Positions 8,679 to 16,702 of a stretch of DNA of 64,000 bases are shown one piece after another. The translations under genes and the position numbers were made by a program. The notes under the pieces were generated by a model. The model did not search any database. It saw only the letters and a program-made list of their open reading frames with translations, and had not been told where the DNA came from. Source of the DNA: Dactylosporangium sp040689395 (GTDB lineage Bacteria; Actinomycetota; Actinomycetes; Mycobacteriales; Micromonosporaceae); contig NZ_JBFAZX010000010.1 in assembly GCF_040689395.1 (NCBI RefSeq), forward strand, positions 62,001 through 126,000, given 5' to 3'. Every line of letters starts with the position of its first letter. Position 1 is the first letter of the stretch.

Positions 8679-10301
8679 TCAGCCGTCGGAGGCGCTGGTC
8701 GTCACCTGGGGCGCGGTGCTGGCGCCGGCGGAGGGGGACTTCGCGGCGGCCGACGACGGCGACGAGGCGGCCGACGACGGACTGCTCGGCTCGGGAGACG
8801 GCGGCGGAGGCGTCGTCGGATCGTCGGACGGACGGGTCGACGGGCTGGCGGTCGGCGATGGCGATTCCGACTCCGACGGCTTGGTGCTCGGCGTCGGGCT
8901 GCCACTCGGCGAGGCGCTGCCGGTCGGCGAGGCGCTGCCGGTAGGCGAGGGTGACGTCGTGTTGGTCGGCGACGCCGAGGCGGAGCCGCCCGGGGCGGCG
9001 GTCGTCGTGGTGCTGGACGGCTGGGGGCCGCCGGGTGAGGGCACCGCGTCGAAGATGCGGGTGGCGCCGAAGAGCTTTGACCAGCGCACCTCCGCGATCT
9101 TGACCTTTTGGCCACTCGTCGGGGCGTTGACCATCTTGCCGCCGCCAACATAGATGCCCATGTGGTAGATGCTGCGCCAGTCGCTCATGTCGGTGGCGAA
9201 GAACACGAGGTCGCCGGGCAGCAGCTGGTCGCCGGGGCGGTTCTTCGTCGGGCGGATCGCGCGCGTGCCGTGGTACATGTCGTTGGCCACGCGCGGGACG
9301 CGCACGCCGACCTTCCCGTAGGCCCAGTACGCCAGGCCGGAACAGTCGAACGTGTCCGGGCCCTCGTCGCCCCAGACATACCAGGCGATGTTGACCTTGC
9401 TGAGCGCGTAGTTGAGCGCCTGGATCGCCTTGGGGTGGGCCACCATGCCGTCGATGACGGGGTTGTCGACCAGGCCGGGGCTCAGCGCCTGCTCGGCGGC
9501 GTCCTGCTCGGCCTCGATCCGCAGCACCAGGGCGTCGTTCTCGGCACGCACCTGCAAGTAGCGGTTGTTCTGCGTCTGGAACTCTGTGTCGACCGGTGTG
9601 TAGGTCGTCTGCGCGGCCTGCACCGCCCGCTGGGCCTCCTGGACCTCCTGGCGGGCGGCGGACTCGGCCTCCTGCGCGCGCAGCAGGTCGCGGGCCGCCT
9701 GCTGCCCGCCGGGCTGGCCGCCGAGGCCGGGCGCGAGGAGCCCGAACTGGTGCAGGTCGTTCGCGTATCCGTCCAGGGGACCCAGGCCGGCGGCGCGCTT
9801 GTAGGCCTCGGCGGCGGCCGAGTCGGCCTTCGCCTTGAGCTCCTCGACCTTCTGGCTCGCGGCGGCGAGCTTGCCCTGGGCGTCGGTCAGCGAGTTTTGC
9901 GCCGTCTCCACGTCGAGCGAGGCTCGGTTGCGCTTCTCGCCGAGCTGGGCGACGGTGATCTCGAGCTGGGCCAGCTCGGCGGCCTTGGGGCCGCGCGTCG
10001 TCGTGCTGGTCGACGGCGGGGCGGCTGTGCCGCCCTGGCCCGGCAGGACGAGCTGGCCCGAGGCGATCGGGCGGGAGCCGGTGTCAGGGACGTCGCCGCC
10101 CGGGTCGGCGTAGGCCGGGCGCGTGACGAGGGAGCACAGCATCGTGCACATGACGGCGGTCGCTATCACGGAGCCGCGGCGGAACCGCCGGCGAGGCCGC
10201 GGCGCGGTCGTCACTGCCCGGACAACAGGTGTCTCCAGCGGTGGTGGCGCCGGAAAATCGCCCGGATACGCCGCCCTCAGCACCAGCCCGCTCATCGCCA
10301 C
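8679..10301 (-). CDS. Secreted NlpC/P60 cell-wall peptidase with coiled coil
   Basis: A 540-residue protein. Residues 45-65 form a hydrophobic signal segment (VIATAVMCTMLCSLVTRPAYA). Residues about 105-260 are charged heptad-like coiled coil (LAQLEITVAQLGEKRNRA onward), as in RipA-type endopeptidases. The NlpC/P60 domain spans about 300-420, with catalytic Cys in DTFDCSGLAYWAYGKVG and His in IYHMGIYVGGGKMVNAP. The family cuts the D-Glu to diaminopimelate bond of peptidoglycan. The last 110 residues are a Ser/Pro/Thr-rich tail, probably wall-spanning or glycosylated. GTG 10301 and ATG 10295 are both possible starts. It diverges from mqnE. Confidence 0.92.
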   Translation of the reverse strand: MAMSGLVLRAAYPGDFPAPPPLETPVVRAVTTAPRPRRRFRRGSVIATAVMCTMLCSLVTRPAYADPGGDVPDTGSRPIASGQLVLPGQGGTAAPPSTSTTTRGPKAAELAQLEITVAQLGEKRNRASLDVETAQNSLTDAQGKLAAASQKVEELKAKADSAAAEAYKRAAGLGPLDGYANDLHQFGLLAPGLGGQPGGQQAARDLLRAQEAESAARQEVQEAQRAVQAAQTTYTPVDTEFQTQNNRYLQVRAENDALVLRIEAEQDAAEQALSPGLVDNPVIDGMVAHPKAIQALNYALSKVNIAWYVWGDEGPDTFDCSGLAYWAYGKVGVRVPRVANDMYHGTRAIRPTKNRPGDQLLPGDLVFFATDMSDWRSIYHMGIYVGGGKMVNAPTSGQKVKIAEVRWSKLFGATRIFDAVPSPGGPQPSSTTTTAAPGGSASASPTNTTSPSPTGSASPTGSASPSGSPTPSTKPSESESPSPTASPSTRPSDDPTTPPPPSPEPSSPSSAASSPSSAAAKSPSAGASTAPQVTTSASDG

Positions 10302-10479
10302 CGTCCCAGTCGGTTAGCCATGCCAATGGTCGATCGTTATCGATCGATCAGTCGGTCTGCCGCCCGACCGTGTTACTACCCACTAATTTTCTTACCGTAC
10401 GGAGGCCACACCGTCGAGTGGTGATCAATGTCAGGTTGGTCAGGGGCAGGTGAATGCGAGGGTAACGAGAGGGTCGACG

Positions 10480-10485
10480 TACGCT
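10480..10485 (+). promoter_or_regulatory. -10 hexamer TACGCT of a leaderless promoter (mqnE)
   Basis: TACGCT (TANNNT) ends 6 nt before the GTG at 10492 and supports that codon, not the GTG 14 codons upstream, as the true start. Confidence 0.6.
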
Positions 10486-10491
10486 GGCGGC

Positions 10492-11661
10492 GTGGATGCA
10501 GGTGTGAAGCGTGAGCTCGAGGCCAAGGTCACCGCAGGCGAGCGGCTGAGCAGGGAAGACGGCATCGCTCTCTATGAGAGTGACGACCTCGTCTGGCTCG
10601 GCCGGCTGGCCCACCAGGTGCGCACCGAAAAGAACGGCGACCGGGTGATGTTCAACGTCAACCGGCACCTGAACCTGACGAACGTCTGCTCGGCCAGCTG
10701 CGCGTACTGCTCGTTTCAGCGTAAGCCGGGCGAGAAGGACGCATACACCATGCGTATCCACGAGGCCGTCGCGAAGGCGAAGGAGATGGAGGACGAGCAG
10801 CTCACCGAGCTGCACATCGTCAACGGTCTGCACCCGACGCTGCCGTGGAAGTATTACCCGAAGGTCCTGCGCGAGCTGAAGGGTGCGCTGCCGGGCGTGA
10901 ACCTCAAGGCGTTCACCGCGACCGAGATCCAGTGGTTCGAGAAGATCTCCGGCCTGCCCGCCGACGAGATCCTCGACGAGCTCATCGACGCCGGCTTGGA
11001 GTCGCTGACCGGCGGCGGCGCGGAGATCTTCGACTGGGAGGTCCGCCAGCACATCGTCGACCACGCGACCCACTGGGAGGACTGGTCGCGCATCCACCGC
11101 CTCGCGCACAGCAAGGGCCTGCGCACGCCCTCGACGATGCTGTACGGCCACATCGAGGAGCCCCGCCACCGCGTCGACCACGTGCTGCGCCTGCGCGAAC
11201 TGCAGGACGAGACGGGCGGCTTCACCGTCTTCATCCCGCTGCGCTACCAGCACGACTTCGTCGACTCGGCGGACGGCAAGATCCGCAACCGGCTGCAGGA
11301 GCGCACCAAGATGGCCTCGCCGGCGGAGAGCCTCAAGACGTTCGCCGTCTCGCGCCTGCTCTTCGACAACGTGCCGCACGTCAAGTGCTTCTGGGTCATG
11401 CACGGCCTGTCGGTCGCGCAGCTGTCGCTGAACTTCGGCGTCGACGACCTTGACGGCTCGGTCGTCGAGTACAAGATCACGCACGACGCCGACAGCTACG
11501 GCACGCCCAACACCATGCACCGCGAGGACCTGCTCAACCTGATCTGGGACGCGGGCTTCCAGCCGGTCGAGCGCAACACGCGATACGAGATCGTGCGGGA
11601 GTACGACAAGCCGACGCCGCTGGCCGATCGCCGCGCTGAGCCGCAGCAGGTCTGGGCCTGA
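10492..11661 (+). CDS. mqnE: Aminofutalosine synthase MqnE (radical SAM)
   Basis: A 389-residue radical SAM enzyme that joins the enolpyruvyl-benzoate product of MqnA to SAM, giving 6-amino-6-deoxyfutalosine, the second step of the futalosine pathway. The cluster motif is NVCSASCAYCSFQRKPG (CxxxCxxC) near residue 60, followed by TELHIVNGLHPTLPW, LTGGGAEIFDWEVRQHIVDH and FIPLRYQHDF, all characteristic. The start is set at GTG 10492 (MDAGVKREL), which matches the length of known MqnE proteins and lies 6 nt after a -10 hexamer. It diverges from the NlpC/P60 gene and is followed after 18 nt by the DUF4229 gene. Confidence 0.96.
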   Translation: MDAGVKRELEAKVTAGERLSREDGIALYESDDLVWLGRLAHQVRTEKNGDRVMFNVNRHLNLTNVCSASCAYCSFQRKPGEKDAYTMRIHEAVAKAKEMEDEQLTELHIVNGLHPTLPWKYYPKVLRELKGALPGVNLKAFTATEIQWFEKISGLPADEILDELIDAGLESLTGGGAEIFDWEVRQHIVDHATHWEDWSRIHRLAHSKGLRTPSTMLYGHIEEPRHRVDHVLRLRELQDETGGFTVFIPLRYQHDFVDSADGKIRNRLQERTKMASPAESLKTFAVSRLLFDNVPHVKCFWVMHGLSVAQLSLNFGVDDLDGSVVEYKITHDADSYGTPNTMHREDLLNLIWDAGFQPVERNTRYEIVREYDKPTPLADRRAEPQQVWA

Positions 11662-11679
11662 CGCTACGCTGGGAAAACC

Positions 11680-11961
11680 ATGTCACCGTTTGTGAAGTAC
11701 TCGCTGGCCCGCCTCGGGTTGTTCGGGGTCGTCGCGCTCGCCGTCCTCGTCGTGCCGATCGACATCAGCGTGCCGCTCAAGTTGATGGTCGCCGTGCTGG
11801 TCTCCGCGGTGCTGGCCCTCTTCCTGCTAAAGGGGCTGCGCGAGGAGGCGTCCGTGCAGGCCGTGGGGATGGCCCAGCGGCGTGCGGACAAGCGGGACCG
11901 GTTGCGTGCCGCCCTCAACGGGGATGACGACGAGGGCGAAAGCGCCCCTAAAAGGGACTAA
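11680..11961 (+). CDS. DUF4229 family small membrane protein
   Basis: A 93-residue protein with two transmembrane helices (residues 8-27, ARLGLFGVVALAVLVVPIDI, and about 31-52) and a charged Arg/Asp/Glu-rich C-terminal tail. Length and layout match the DUF4229 family, which commonly sits beside mqnE in actinobacteria. Its function is unknown; an accessory role in membrane quinone synthesis is only suggested by context. A TACGCT hexamer (11665-11670) 9 nt before the ATG suggests an independent leaderless or near-leaderless transcript. Confidence 0.8.
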   Translation: MSPFVKYSLARLGLFGVVALAVLVVPIDISVPLKLMVAVLVSAVLALFLLKGLREEASVQAVGMAQRRADKRDRLRAALNGDDDEGESAPKRD

Positions 11962-12865
11962 TGCCCTTTAAGGCTTAGGTGCGGGTGCTGCCGGGGCTCC
12001 TCGCCGGTCGCGTCGTTGGAGACCTGCCATGGGCCCCGGGGCCTTCTCGGCGCCAGAGACGCAGTGGCTGCGCGCCTTCGTACTGGAGCCGGAGCGTCGG
12101 AATGTTCGCCAAGAGCGACGGCCACGCCCGCAATGGTCCAGCAGCCTTTGTGTCACCGACGGCCCAGACGGTGCGCAACAGGGAGACGAGCCTGCCGCTG
12201 ACCGAGTACGCCGACTGCACGTGACGCGTCATCGGAGATAGTGACATCCCATCGGAGATCACGACAGCACTGGCAATGCTCGCCAAAACGGAGTTAATTC
12301 GCCCTTAATCGGAAGGTCGCGGGTTTGAGTCATCACGCCGCTGACCGCTCCTTTGCGCGCGGACGCGACGTCGGCAGTATTAACATACACCGATTTACGA
12401 CGCTGCGATTACCGCCCGCGATGCTCACCGATCGGTAGCTGAACCGAAACGTATTGTCGATGGCGGCGGTCGGCGGGCTCGGCGCCCGCGCCGCTGTGAA
12501 CGCGCACGGGGACCGCTCGGCGTCGCCTGCGCCACGCCAGGAGCCGTTGCGAAGACAAGCCGCCGATGGAGTCCCGGTCGCGCTCGACCGGCGCGTCAGC
12601 TCGGCGGAGACGGCCATGCGGCGGCCACCGTGCCGTAGCCGGGTGCAGCGCGGGGACCGGCGGACGATATGCCTCGAAAGCCCGAGTGACCGCAAAGGGA
12701 AACGAATAGGGAACGGAGTAGGCCTTGTCCCCCGTTCATGTATGAACGGCAATAAGGCTCTTGCGCCGCTGTGGGGTCTGTCGTACCGTATTGCGGTCGT
12801 GGCATCGCTCTGACCGATGCCTGACCTCATCTCTCTCGACCTACACGGGGAATCGGGGGCAATTT
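11962..12865. other. Long intergenic region (about 0.9 kb), no convincing gene
   Basis: Contains a weak 6-bp hairpin at 11951-11969 overlapping the DUF4229 stop (AAAGGG/CCCTTT), a short near-repeat CATCGGAGAT(A/C) around 12231-12262, and a lower-GC stretch near 12280-12310. The ORFs on both strands are Ser/Arg-rich without recognisable domains and look like chance frames. A palindromic operator candidate lies at 12732-12749. Confidence 0.6.
12732..12749. promoter_or_regulatory. Palindromic operator candidate upstream of the secreted repeat protein
   Basis: CCGTTCAT-GT-ATGAACGG has two perfect 8-bp arms and a 2-bp centre, with outer CCTT/AAGG arms at 12723 and 12754. It is about 120 nt before the ATG at 12866. 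The shape resembles a dimeric repressor site (TetR or GntR type); the regulator is unknown. Confidence 0.5.
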
Positions 12866-14248
12866 ATGCGCCTTATGCGCAAATCTCTCGCTGTGGTCGG
12901 CACGGCCGCTCTTGTCCTGGCGGTACTGCCGGGCTTCAGTGGCGTCGCGTCCGCCGCCGCAGCAGCACCTACTCAGATCGGTAACCTGTTCCCGATCACG
13001 CCTTCTCGGATCCTGGACACCCGCGAGGGTAACGGTGCCCCCAAGCGCACGCTTGGGCCCAACGGGACTCTCAAGCTCCAGGTCGCCGGCCGCGGTGGTG
13101 TGCCGGCGTCCGGAGTCTCGGCCGTGGTGCTCAACGTCACGGTTACCAACCCCTCGCTGCAGACCTTCATGACGGTGTATCCGTCGGGCATCTCGCGACC
13201 CAACGCGTCCAACCTGAACATCACCAAGGGCTGGACGGGCGCCAACTCGGTGACCGTCAAGCTCGGGGCGGACGGCGCGGTCAACATCTGGAACCAGGTC
13301 GGCACTCTCGACGTGATCGCCGACGTCACGGGCTTCTACGCTGGCACCGAGTCGGCGGGTGCCGCGGGCGCCGGTGGCGAGTACTTCCCGTGGACGCCGT
13401 TCCGCCTGATCGACAGCCGCGAATACCCGGACGGCAAGCTCCGCAGCGGTGAGTACTACCAGCTTCCGGTCGGGTTCGCCGACACCTCGCTGAACCCGCA
13501 CATCAAGGCCGTGGCCATCAACGTCACCGCGGTCAACGCGAACGCGGACGGCTTCTTCACCGTGTGGAACGGTGTCGGCTCGAGGCCGAACACCTCGCTG
13601 CTGAACTTCGTCAAGGGCGCGATCGTCCCCAACATGGCGATCGTTCCGACCTCGGCGTGTGACTGGTGCGGCAGCGAGGGCCTGCCCAGCAACATGCAGC
13701 AGTTCGCCGTTCAGTACAGCGGCTTCGGCAGCGCCGACGTCATCGTCGATGTGCTCGGTGTGTTCGACGACAACACCATCGGCGAAGGCCTGCACTTCAC
13801 GCCGACCGACCCGACCCGCATCGTCGACACCCGCGAGGGCCTCGGCATTCCGAAGGCGCTCGGTCCCGCCACCACTAGCACGACGGTGCTCCCCTCGAAC
13901 CTGCGTGGCGACGGCACTTGGGCGATCGCGGCCAACGTGACCGGCGTCACCCCGACCTCGTCGACGTTCGTGCAGCTGTGGCCGACCTCGCGGCCGAAGC
14001 CGGCGGCGGGCAGCACGCTCAACCTCAACCCGGGTGACATCAAGCCCAACTCGGCGCTCATCGGCCTCGACGACCACTGGTCGTTCAGCGCCTACAACCA
14101 CTTGGGCACGACCAACCTCGTCATCGACGTGAACGGCGTCTACAACAAGTTGCTGACCACGGCGACGGCCAAGGCCGCGACGAGCAAGACCCAGCTGCCG
14201 CAGGGTGACAAGGGTGCCGGCCAGAGTGCCAGGAAGTTGCAGCCGTAG
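12866..14248 (+). CDS. Secreted protein with three tandem ~130-residue repeats
   Basis: A 460-residue exported protein. A Sec signal peptide occupies residues 1-32 (MRLMRKSLAVVGTAALVLAV start, ending ASAAAAA). Three repeats follow at about 40-155, 170-310 and 325-440; each opens with a P.RI(L/V/I)D(T/S)RE motif, then NVT(A/V/G) strands and a closing (A/V)DV.G(F/V)(Y/F) strand (DVIADVTGFYAG, DVIVDVLGVFDD, NLVIDVNGVYNK). The repeat is known from actinobacterial secreted proteins, often fused to peptidases; the function is not established, but a beta-fold adhesion or carbohydrate-binding module is plausible. The start is the first of two nearby ATGs. It is monocistronic, with a strong terminator 26 nt after the stop. 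Confidence 0.82.
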   Translation: MRLMRKSLAVVGTAALVLAVLPGFSGVASAAAAAPTQIGNLFPITPSRILDTREGNGAPKRTLGPNGTLKLQVAGRGGVPASGVSAVVLNVTVTNPSLQTFMTVYPSGISRPNASNLNITKGWTGANSVTVKLGADGAVNIWNQVGTLDVIADVTGFYAGTESAGAAGAGGEYFPWTPFRLIDSREYPDGKLRSGEYYQLPVGFADTSLNPHIKAVAINVTAVNANADGFFTVWNGVGSRPNTSLLNFVKGAIVPNMAIVPTSACDWCGSEGLPSNMQQFAVQYSGFGSADVIVDVLGVFDDNTIGEGLHFTPTDPTRIVDTREGLGIPKALGPATTSTTVLPSNLRGDGTWAIAANVTGVTPTSSTFVQLWPTSRPKPAAGSTLNLNPGDIKPNSALIGLDDHWSFSAYNHLGTTNLVIDVNGVYNKLLTTATAKAATSKTQLPQGDKGAGQSARKLQP

Positions 14249-14273
14249 TCCCACGCACAGCACCACGCACGTC

Positions 14274-14310
14274 CGAAGCGCCCGGGGTCGAAGCGGCCCC
14301 GGGCGCTTCG
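14274..14310 (+). terminator. Strong stem-loop terminator
   Basis: Perfect 14-bp arms CGAAGCGCCCGGGG (14274-14287) and CCCCGGGCGCTTCG (14297-14310) with a 9-nt loop, directly after the secreted repeat protein gene. There is no long U tract, as is usual in actinobacteria. Confidence 0.85.
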
Positions 14311-14417
14311 CATTGCCGAACCACCCGCCCCGGCTACTGGTTCGAGCTCGAGCGGCTCGATCGCGGCGCAGGCCGCTTCGCCCGCGTAAATGGGTGGAAG
14401 AGGGTCTGGGTGGGGCG

Positions 14418-14468
14418 TATTGTGATTGTCCGCTTGACGGCCGCGGTGAGGTAGGCACCGCAGCGGAC
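14418..14468 (+). promoter_or_regulatory. Promoter and structured 5' leader, copy 1
   Basis: A TATTGT -10 hexamer (14418-14423) is followed by a leader that starts near +1. GTCCGCT (14428-14434) pairs with AGCGGAC (14462-14468), an 8-nt bulge TGACGGCC follows the left arm, and GCGGTG pairs with CACCGC around a 7-nt loop containing GAGGT (14448-14452). Further down, ACCTC (14518-14522) can pair either with that loop or with the GGGG ribosome site. The same architecture precedes the intact helicase gene at 16703. Confidence 0.65.
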
Positions 14469-14535
14469 GTCCCCACGCGCCAGGGATCTTCCTGGATACG
14501 CGAGCGAGCCGACCGACACCTCCACGGGGATCAAC

Positions 14536-15122
14536 GTGCCCGCACTGGAAGAAGAACTCGCCGCCGAGCGAGCGCACCTCGACGCCTCACGAACAGCGCT
14601 CCGCCAGATGCGGGAACGCGCTGAAGACCTCTACGCCACCGGCGACCAGGTCGCCGGGGACCCGTTCGCCGCCGAGACACTCGGCCGACACATGGCCCGC
14701 CGCATCGCCGAACTGGCCGACAACCCCGACACACCGCTGTTGTTCGGCCGGCTCGACATCAACCAGGACCTCTTCCACATCGGGCGCCGCCACGTCACCG
14801 ACACCGCTGGCGAGCCGATGGTCCTCGACTGGCGGGCCCTGTCCCGGCGGTTCTACCAAGCCAGCGTCAAAGACCCGCAGGACGTCGAGATTCGGCGCCG
14901 GTTCGGGTTCGTCAAGGGCGAGCTGACCAGCTTCGAGGACGAACACCTGAGGCTCGGCGAGGAACTGGGCACCAACAGCGCGATCCTCACCGCCGAGATC
15001 GACCGGCCGCGCGTCGGACCCATGCGCGACATCGTCGCCACCATCCAACCCGAACAGGACGCCCTCGTACGCGCCGAGCTCGACGAGTCGATCTGTGTGC
15101 AAGGCGCACCCGGGACCGGGAA
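14536..15122 (+). pseudogene. Truncated HelR/HelD-like helicase (N-terminal third)
   Basis: Codons 1 to about 195 are closely similar along their whole length to the N-terminal part of the intact protein at 16703 (shared blocks RRFGFVKG, FEDEHL and RPRVGPMRDIVATIQPEQD). Homology ends inside the Walker A motif: GAPGTGK becomes GAPGTGN, then unrelated sequence, with a chance stop at 15333. All ATPase motifs after Walker A are missing, so no helicase can be made; a 195-265-residue N-terminal fragment could still be translated from GTG 14536. That fragment corresponds to the coiled-coil and RNA-polymerase-binding part of the family, so a residual role is conceivable. The leader and ribosome site are intact. 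Confidence 0.85.
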
Positions 15123-15169
15123 CCCCAACCCCGGAATTCGGCACACTGCCGAGGCTGTCAAGAACGTCA

Positions 15170-15315
15170 AGCTATCGGGGCGTAGCAGGGCGCGAGTGTC
15201 GATTTCGATCGTGAACGGACCATCGGCGGTCAGTGTCTCGCCATCCTTCGCCACCGCATGCGAGGTATTCGTCCTCGCTCCACGGACCGACATGCTCAAG
15301 CACGGCCACGCTCAT
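15170..15315 (-). pseudogene. Relic of a Uma2-family endonuclease gene
   Basis: A good ribosome site (AGGAGG) precedes ATG 15315 and the first 19 codons read MSVAVLEHVGPWSEDEYLA, the typical Uma2 opening. The frame then shifts: in another frame one reads DGETLTADGPFTIEIDTRAL, which resembles the C-terminal end of Uma2 proteins. The catalytic PD-(D/E)XK centre is therefore deleted. The relic abuts the break point of the truncated helicase copy, so one rearrangement may explain both. Confidence 0.6.
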
Positions 15316-15468
15316 CGGCGACTCACCTCCTGACGGATACTGTCACAAGGGTGCCACGCCGACCGCTCCGAAGGGAGCAGTACCGGCCCCCCGGCCGAGC
15401 AGCCGGGTAAATTCGGTGGAGCCCACCCGCAACTCGGATCCGGACGGCTTCCGACGTCCACTCATGAC

Positions 15469-15498
15469 GGGAGACCATGCCTCGCGGCATGGTCTCCC
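15469..15498 (-). terminator. Stem-loop terminator of the DUF5317 operon
   Basis: Perfect 13-bp arms GGGAGACCATGCC (15469-15481) and GGCATGGTCTCCC (15486-15498) around a TCGC tetraloop, 12 nt after the stop of the last small gene on the minus strand. Confidence 0.8.
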
Positions 15499-15510
15499 AT
15501 GTGCGGCCGC

Positions 15511-15618
15511 TCAGCCTCCGTGCTCGTATGGCGCACCGATCGTGTAGAGCAGGGTCGCGAGCGAGGCGAGCGTCAACACCACGAAGACGGCGCGCCGCCA
15601 GTTGATCGACAACGTCAT
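15511..15618 (-). CDS. 35-residue single-pass membrane peptide
   Basis: A small gene ending MTLSINWRR...IGAPYEHGG. A short positive N-terminus (WRR) is followed by one hydrophobic helix of about 18 residues (AVFVVLTLASLATLLYTI). Its ATG overlaps the TGA of the DUF5317 gene (TCATGA), so translation is probably coupled, and GGGGGTGA upstream can serve as ribosome site. A strong terminator follows. No family is recognised. The coupling and the tight placement before a terminator support a real gene. Confidence 0.65.
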   Translation of the reverse strand: MTLSINWRRAVFVVLTLASLATLLYTIGAPYEHGG

Positions 15619-16223
15619 GATTCACCCCCTGTCCGGGTCTGTGTCAGCTGCGCTACTGGCAATTCCCGCCGGTGGCGGCGCATCGCGAGCACGACCACCG
15701 CGCAGGAGCCGCCGCTGATCAGGACGTCACCAGGGCTGATGACCTTCCGCAGCGGCGCGATCGGGATGGTGTCGCCCAGGAACGACAACCGGGTGTCGGC
15801 GTCGACGGGCGCGTTCTTCGGCGTGGTCAGACCCGGGCGCAGGCCGACTGACTCGGCCATGGCGGGCGAGTACGGCATCCGGCCGTTGACCGCGATGGCG
15901 ATGCCGTTGAGGACGGCACCGAGCGCGATGACCGCCCCGGCGACGCGGATCGCCGCGGGCCAGTTTCGGAGGTTGACCCCGAGCCAGATCAGCACCGGGG
16001 CGAATACGACGACCAGCGGGGGCACGCCGACCCGGATTTCGACGAAGTCCCGCGCGCCGGGCAGGTAGTACTGCGCCGCTTGCACGAACGCGGCCAGCCA
16101 CAGCAGCCAGATCGCGACCAGCCGGATCGTGCGCAACCCGGACAGGCGCCCGCCCAGCAGATAGCCGACGATCACACCGGCGAGCGGCGGGATCACGATC
16201 AGCACCAGCATGCGAATCGACAC
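15615..16223 (-). CDS. DUF5317 family membrane protein
   Basis: A 202-residue protein with about five hydrophobic helices (first LVLIVIPPLAGVIVGYLLGG, residues 6-25). The outer or re-entrant section carries the family signature: IAVNGRMPYSPAMAESVGL, then ADTRLSFLGDTIPIAPLRKV and SPGDVLISGG before the last helix. The family function is unknown. It starts with GTG 6 nt after the stop of a 44-residue secreted peptide gene and overlaps the next small gene, making a three-gene operon. A role in handling one of the small peptides is only a context-based guess. Confidence 0.8.
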   Translation of the reverse strand: MSIRMLVLIVIPPLAGVIVGYLLGGRLSGLRTIRLVAIWLLWLAAFVQAAQYYLPGARDFVEIRVGVPPLVVVFAPVLIWLGVNLRNWPAAIRVAGAVIALGAVLNGIAIAVNGRMPYSPAMAESVGLRPGLTTPKNAPVDADTRLSFLGDTIPIAPLRKVISPGDVLISGGSCAVVVLAMRRHRRELPVAQLTQTRTGGES

Positions 16224-16229
16224 AGCGCC

Positions 16230-16364
16230 CTAGCCGCCGGCGTCGCCGCTGAACGACAACGATCCAGTCTGGGCGTCGGCGGGAGCCGCTGCCGCCAGTC
16301 CGCCGACTACCCCCGTGAGCGACAGGGCGGTTGCAACCGCCGCACGTCGCCAAGACTTGTGCAT
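16230..16364 (-). CDS. 44-residue precursor peptide with Sec signal
   Basis: A short ORF with a clear ribosome site (AGAAGGGA, 5 nt before ATG). The N-terminus MHKSWRRAAVATALSLTGVV is a classical positive n-region plus hydrophobic core, ending in AAAAPADA, a good signal-peptidase I site. Cleavage would release a peptide of only about 13 residues, QTGSLSFSGDAGG. It is the first gene of the operon with DUF5317. The product could be a secreted signalling or structural peptide; no known family is recognised. Confidence 0.65.
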   Translation of the reverse strand: MHKSWRRAAVATALSLTGVVGGLAAAAPADAQTGSLSFSGDAGG

Positions 16365-16583
16365 GCCGATCCCTTCTGTCAGGCATCTGCGTCAGGATTA
16401 CTCCTGGCACACGTCAATTGGCGCACAGGGCAGGACGTCCTGATGCCCTCCACGGCATTTGGTACATTTCTGCGCCTGCCACGTGAACCGCCACAGCGGC
16501 CGGAACGTCGACATCGAGCAAGTGCACAATCAGCTCCGTCCGGCGCCGTTCGAAAATCGGTGGAGGTGGGCGCCGCGTGCGCG

Positions 16584-16632
16584 TAGGCTGGTTAGCCGCT
16601 TGACGGCCGCGGTGAGGTAAGCACCGCAGCGG
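16584..16632 (+). promoter_or_regulatory. Promoter and structured 5' leader, copy 2 (intact helicase)
   Basis: A TAGGCT -10 hexamer (16584-16589) lies 6 nt before the same CCGCTTGACGGCCGCGGTGA element as copy 1. CCGCT pairs with AGCGG (16628-16632), the TGACGGCC bulge is identical, and GCGGTG pairs with CACCGC around a loop with GAGGT (16614-16618). Downstream, CCTC (16686-16689) can pair with the ribosome site GAGG (16693-16696), and ACCTC is complementary to the loop. A block near 16661-16691 differs at one base from copy 1. The predicted leader is about 105 nt. Confidence 0.65.
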
Positions 16633-16702
16633 ACGTCCCACGCGCCGGGCCCACCGCCCTGGATACGCGAGCGAGCCGACCGAGACCTCCAAGAGGATCA
16701 CC

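Noticed and set aside
12315..12331. GGTCGCGGGTTTGAGTC, similar to a tRNA T-arm
   Set aside because: The 3' half of the T stem does not pair and no acceptor, D or anticodon arm is present; at most a relic, probably chance.
12333..12830. A 165-codon minus-strand frame in the long intergenic region
   Set aside because: Composition is Ser/Arg-rich without any domain, and it covers the palindromic operator and promoter of the divergent gene.
15343..15465. A 40-codon minus-strand ORF (starts MSGRRKPSGSELR)
   Set aside because: It begins 4 nt after a strong terminator, has no ribosome site and no recognisable similarity.
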